NCBI RefSeq assembly: GCF_001507435.1
Contig: NZ_LMWH01000254.1
Span: 1-64,000, forward strand
DNA from: Streptomyces sp. NRRL F-5122
Lineage (GTDB): Bacteria > Actinomycetota > Actinomycetes > Streptomycetales > Streptomycetaceae
DNA length: 64,000 nucleotides
Direction of reading: 5' to 3'
Numbering within the stretch: position 1 is the stretch's first letter; each line of letters starts with the position of its first letter. Both the position numbers and the translations under genes were made by a program. Shown here one piece after another: positions 61,336 through 64,000 of the stretch. The notes beneath the pieces were generated by a model. It worked only from the letters and a program-made list of their open reading frames with translations. It searched no databases and was not told the DNA's origin.

Positions 61336-62607
61336 GTGAGCTCGACCAATCGCACCGTGGTCGTCACCGGTATCGGCGCAACCACACCGCTGGGTGGCGA
61401 CGCGGCCTCCACCTGGGAGGGCCTGGTCGCCGGCAAGTCCGGTGTCCGCCTCCTCGAGCATGAGTGGGCCGCCGAGCAGGCGGTCCGCATCGCCGCCGAG
61501 ATCGCCGTGGAGCCGTCCGAGGTCATCCCACGTCCCCAGGCCCGCCGCCTGGACCGCTCTGCGCAGTTCGCGCTGATCGCCGCCAAGGAGGCGTGGGCGG
61601 ACGCCGGTTTCACCGACAAGGCCGGTGAGGACCCCGCCGTCGACCCCGACCGCCTCGGCGCGGTCATCGCCTCCGGCATCGGTGGTGTGACGACCCTGCT
61701 CGACCAGTACGACGTGCTGAAGGAGAAGGGCGTCCGCCGGGTCTCCCCGCACACCGTGCCGATGCTGATGCCGAACGGCCCGTCCGCCAACGTGGGCCTC
61801 GCCGTGGGCGCCCGGGCCGGCGTGCACACCCCGGTCTCCGCCTGCGCGTCGGGCGCCGAGGCCATCGGCTACGCCATCGAGATGATCCGCACCGGCCGCG
61901 CCGACGTCGTCGTCGCCGGCGGTACGGAGGCCGCGATCCACCCGCTGCCCATCGCCGCGTTCGGCAACATGATGGCGATGTCCAAGAACAACGACGACCC
62001 GCAGGGCGCCTCGCGTCCCTACGACGTCGACCGGGACGGCTTCGTCCTGGGCGAGGGCGCGGGCGTGCTGGTGCTGGAGTCGGCCGAACACGCCGCCAAG
62101 CGCGGTGCCCGCGTCTACGCGGAGGCGGTCGGCCAGGGCATCTCCGCCGACGGCCATGACATCGTCCAGCCGGAGCCCGAGGGCCGTGGCATCTCGCACG
62201 CCCTGCAGAACCTGCTCGACAACACCGATCTGGACCCGGCCGAGATCGTCCACGTGAACGCGCACGCCACCTCCACTCCGGCCGGTGACGTGGCCGAGTT
62301 GAAGGCGCTGCGCAAGGTCTTCGGTGACGACGCCGACCACATGGCGGTCTCCGCGACCAAGTCGATGACCGGTCACCTCCTCGGTGGTGCGGGCGGTGTG
62401 GAGTCGGTCGCAACCGTCCTCGCCCTGTACAACCGGATCGCCCCGCCGACCATCAACGTCCGCGAGCTCGACCCCGAGGCCGAGGCCAGTGCCGACATCG
62501 TGCGCGGCGAGGCCCGCAAGCTGCCGGTCGAGGGCCGTATCGCGGCGCTGAACGACTCGTTCGGCTTCGGCGGCCACAACGTCGTCCTGGCGTTCCGCAC
62601 GATCTGA
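61336..62607 (+). CDS. fabF: 3-oxoacyl-ACP synthase II
   Basis: A 423-residue ketosynthase that elongates acyl-ACP. The Cys-His-His triad is Cys170 (SACASGAEAIG), His310 (VNAHATSTPAGD) and His347 (TGHLLGGAGG). The GTG start follows GGAGAAAGAATTCCC. Last gene of the fab operon, ended by a strong terminator. Paralogous KS proteins occur in polyketide clusters, but this context makes it the primary-metabolism enzyme. Confidence 0.95.
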   Translation: MSSTNRTVVVTGIGATTPLGGDAASTWEGLVAGKSGVRLLEHEWAAEQAVRIAAEIAVEPSEVIPRPQARRLDRSAQFALIAAKEAWADAGFTDKAGEDPAVDPDRLGAVIASGIGGVTTLLDQYDVLKEKGVRRVSPHTVPMLMPNGPSANVGLAVGARAGVHTPVSACASGAEAIGYAIEMIRTGRADVVVAGGTEAAIHPLPIAAFGNMMAMSKNNDDPQGASRPYDVDRDGFVLGEGAGVLVLESAEHAAKRGARVYAEAVGQGISADGHDIVQPEPEGRGISHALQNLLDNTDLDPAEIVHVNAHATSTPAGDVAELKALRKVFGDDADHMAVSATKSMTGHLLGGAGGVESVATVLALYNRIAPPTINVRELDPEAEASADIVRGEARKLPVEGRIAALNDSFGFGGHNVVLAFRTI

Positions 62608-62630
62608 CGCGGACCGTCACCCGACACGCT

Positions 62631-62662
62631 GAAGGGCCCCCACCACCCGGTGGGGGCCCTTC
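62631..62662. terminator. Bidirectional terminator, fabF/DUF3145
   Basis: A perfect 14-bp stem, GAAGGGCCCCCACC / GGTGGGGGCCCTTC, with a 4-base loop, between convergent stops. Confidence 0.85.
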
Positions 62663-62693
62663 GGACGTCTCAGACGTTGTCGGGTGACGGCCT

Positions 62694-63188
62694 TCAGACG
62701 ACCTGGTGGAGCCACCGCACCGGCGCGCCCTCCCCCGCGTACCGGAACGGCTCGAGCTCGTCGTCCCACGGCTTGCCCAGCAGTCTGGCGAGCTCGGCCT
62801 CGAGCTCCGTCTCGCCGCGCTGGGAGCGCACCAGTGCGGCGCGCAGCCGGTCCTCGGGGATCAGGATGTCGCCGTGGATGCCGGTGACCGCATGGAAGAT
62901 GCCGAGGTCGGGGGTGCAGCTGTAGCGCTCGCCCTCCGCGGTCGGGCACGGTTCCGCCGTCACCTCGAAGCGCAGCAGCTGCCAGCCGCGCAGCGCGGAG
63001 GCCAGCTTGGACGCCGTGCCGGCCTCGCCCTGCCAGGAGAACTCGGATCTCCAGGTGCCGGGTGCGGCGGGCTGCCGGATCCAGTCGAGGTTGACGCGCG
63101 TGCCCAGCACGCCCGCGACCGCCCACTCGACGTGCGGGCACAGTGCGCGTGGCGCGGAGTGCACGTACAGGACTCCACGTGTCGTCAC
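62694..63188 (-). CDS. DUF3145 protein
   Basis: A 164-residue actinobacterial DUF3145 protein with no known function: LYVHSAPRALCPHVEWAVAG, GTWRSEFSWQGEAGTASKLA, YSCTPDLGIFHAVTGIHGD and an acidic region ending PFRYAGEGAPVRWLHQVV. It is strongly conserved next to fabF in Streptomyces. GTG start at 63188. Confidence 0.85.
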   Translation of the reverse strand: MTTRGVLYVHSAPRALCPHVEWAVAGVLGTRVNLDWIRQPAAPGTWRSEFSWQGEAGTASKLASALRGWQLLRFEVTAEPCPTAEGERYSCTPDLGIFHAVTGIHGDILIPEDRLRAALVRSQRGETELEAELARLLGKPWDDELEPFRYAGEGAPVRWLHQVV

Positions 63189-63428
63189 CTGAACCTCCGG
63201 GCAGACCGCGACATCTTGTAACTTTACGGAACGGGCGTGGCGGGGCGGCCACGGGGCGAGGCTACCGTGCGGCGGCGCAAGGAGTGTGACGTACCGTCGG
63301 TCCCGACGGCACCGAACACCGAGGTTTCACCCAAGGGGACGCGGGACCGACCCAGCGTGTTCGAAGCGCTGCCGAACGACGGCGTCCACCGGCCGGCCGG
63401 TGGTGGACCACGAACGAGGGGACCAGGG

Positions 63429-64000
63429 ATGCGGAAGCGAAGCCACCGCTCGCGCGCCGGCGTGGCGCTCGCGGCGGCCGCCGTCCTGGGGCTCGCGGCG
63501 TGCGACGCGACCGGCGGCGCGGAGTCGTCTCCCCGGGCCACCACCACTCAGTCGAAGCCGTCCCCGAGGCCCTCGCCGCTCTGGGACCGCTACCCGGGCT
63601 CGATCGCCGCGGTGGGCGACTCCATCACCCGTGGTTTCGACGCCTGCACCGTGCTGTCCGACTGCCCCGAGGTGTCGTGGGCGACGGGCAGCGACGCCCA
63701 CGTCGACAGCCTCGCGGTACGGCTCCTCGGGGCGAACGGGGCCTCGCTCAACAGCTGGAACTTCGCGGTGACCGGGGCCCGGATGTCCGATCTCGCCGCA
63801 CAGATGGAGCAGGCGGCACAACGGAAGCCGGAGCTGGTGACGGTGATGGCGGGCGCCAACGACGCCTGCCGATCCACCGTCTCCGCGATGACCTCGGTCA
63901 CCGACTTCCGCGCCCAGTTCAAGGAGGCGATGGACGCGCTGCGCGGGGAGCTGCCCCACGCGCAGGTGTACGTCTCCAGCGTGCCGAACCTGAAGCGGCT
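63429..64000 (+). CDS. SGNH/GDSL-type lipoprotein hydrolase (3' end outside window)
   Basis: The first 190 codons of an exported esterase. The signal peptide ends in the lipobox GLAACD (Cys25), a Ser/Pro-rich linker follows, and block I is AVGDSITRGFD (Ser65 nucleophile). Further blocks are NFAVTGARMSDLAAQ and VMAGANDACRS (block III GxND). The window ends within the domain before the DxxH block. The ATG follows GGGGACCAGGG. It probably hydrolyses esters of lipids or sugars at the cell surface. Confidence 0.85.
   Translation, partial: MRKRSHRSRAGVALAAAAVLGLAACDATGGAESSPRATTTQSKPSPRPSPLWDRYPGSIAAVGDSITRGFDACTVLSDCPEVSWATGSDAHVDSLAVRLLGANGASLNSWNFAVTGARMSDLAAQMEQAAQRKPELVTVMAGANDACRSTVSAMTSVTDFRAQFKEAMDALRGELPHAQVYVSSVPNLKR

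Noticed and set aside
61664..62413. Arg-rich open frame opposite fabF
   Set aside because: Shadow of fabF with no start signal and extreme arginine content.
1..64000. CRISPR array or phage-like structural genes
   Set aside because: No regularly spaced direct repeats with unique spacers and no capsid, tail or terminase motifs were seen.

Overview
This window looks like a chromosomal segment of a Streptomyces, or a very close relative. The DNA is very GC-rich with GC-biased third codon positions, GTG starts are frequent, and the fasR-fabD-fabH-acpP-fabF order, the homodimeric aceE, the ter stress cluster and a pSAM2-type integrated element are all familiar from that genus.

Left arm (1-8.7 kb): a patchy accessory region. 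It holds a RibD-C/DHFR-like reductase, an FAD monooxygenase-like protein beside an EntS-like MFS exporter, an ECF sigma factor overlapping a membrane-anchored CU044_5270-type protein, a VOC protein, two small hypotheticals, a barstar-like inhibitor, and the decayed tail of a tyrosine recombinase gene. That tail, its terminator and a tRNA-Val 3'-end copy look like the footprint of an older integration at the same tRNA.

Integrated element (8,715-24,565): an actinomycete integrative and conjugative element of pSAM2 type. A 45-bp direct repeat of the 3' half of tRNA-Val(UAC) bounds it, and the intact tRNA lies at the right end. The right half is the backbone: Nudix/Pif-like immunity gene, GntR (KorSA-like) repressor, SCO3933-type regulator, FtsK/TraSA translocase, Spd-type spread genes, RepSA, excisionase and integrase, mostly tightly packed. 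A family of palindromic operators (core ACTCATGTACATGAGT) sits on both sides of the repressor gene. The left half is cargo: a secreted YVTN propeller lipoprotein, a secreted beta-helix protein, a colicin-immunity-like protein and small hypotheticals. Nested in it is a 1,576-bp unit with 21-bp terminal inverted repeats, a 5-bp target duplication and iterated end motifs, whose only gene is a frameshifted TPR protein. It looks like a non-autonomous transposon and is the most unusual structure I found.

Core region (24.8-64 kb): cell-envelope genes (DUF4097 lipoprotein, coiled-coil membrane protein, amidase-domain protein, polysaccharide-deacetylase-like protein, a class A PBP with degenerate transpeptidase motifs), two methyltransferases (one frameshifted), then a ter gene neighbourhood (HAD hydrolase, fused phosphoribosyltransferase/StiP protein, HpcH/citrate-lyase-like protein, three TerD, one TerA-like, DUF475/TerC-like membrane protein). 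After this come an AhpE-type peroxiredoxin, DUF3052, aceE, a K+ channel, a TetR-linked DHA2 efflux pump, a MerR-aldo/keto reductase pair, a pirin, and the fatty-acid initiation operon with its activator FasR. A DUF3145 gene and the 5' part of a GDSL lipoprotein close the window.
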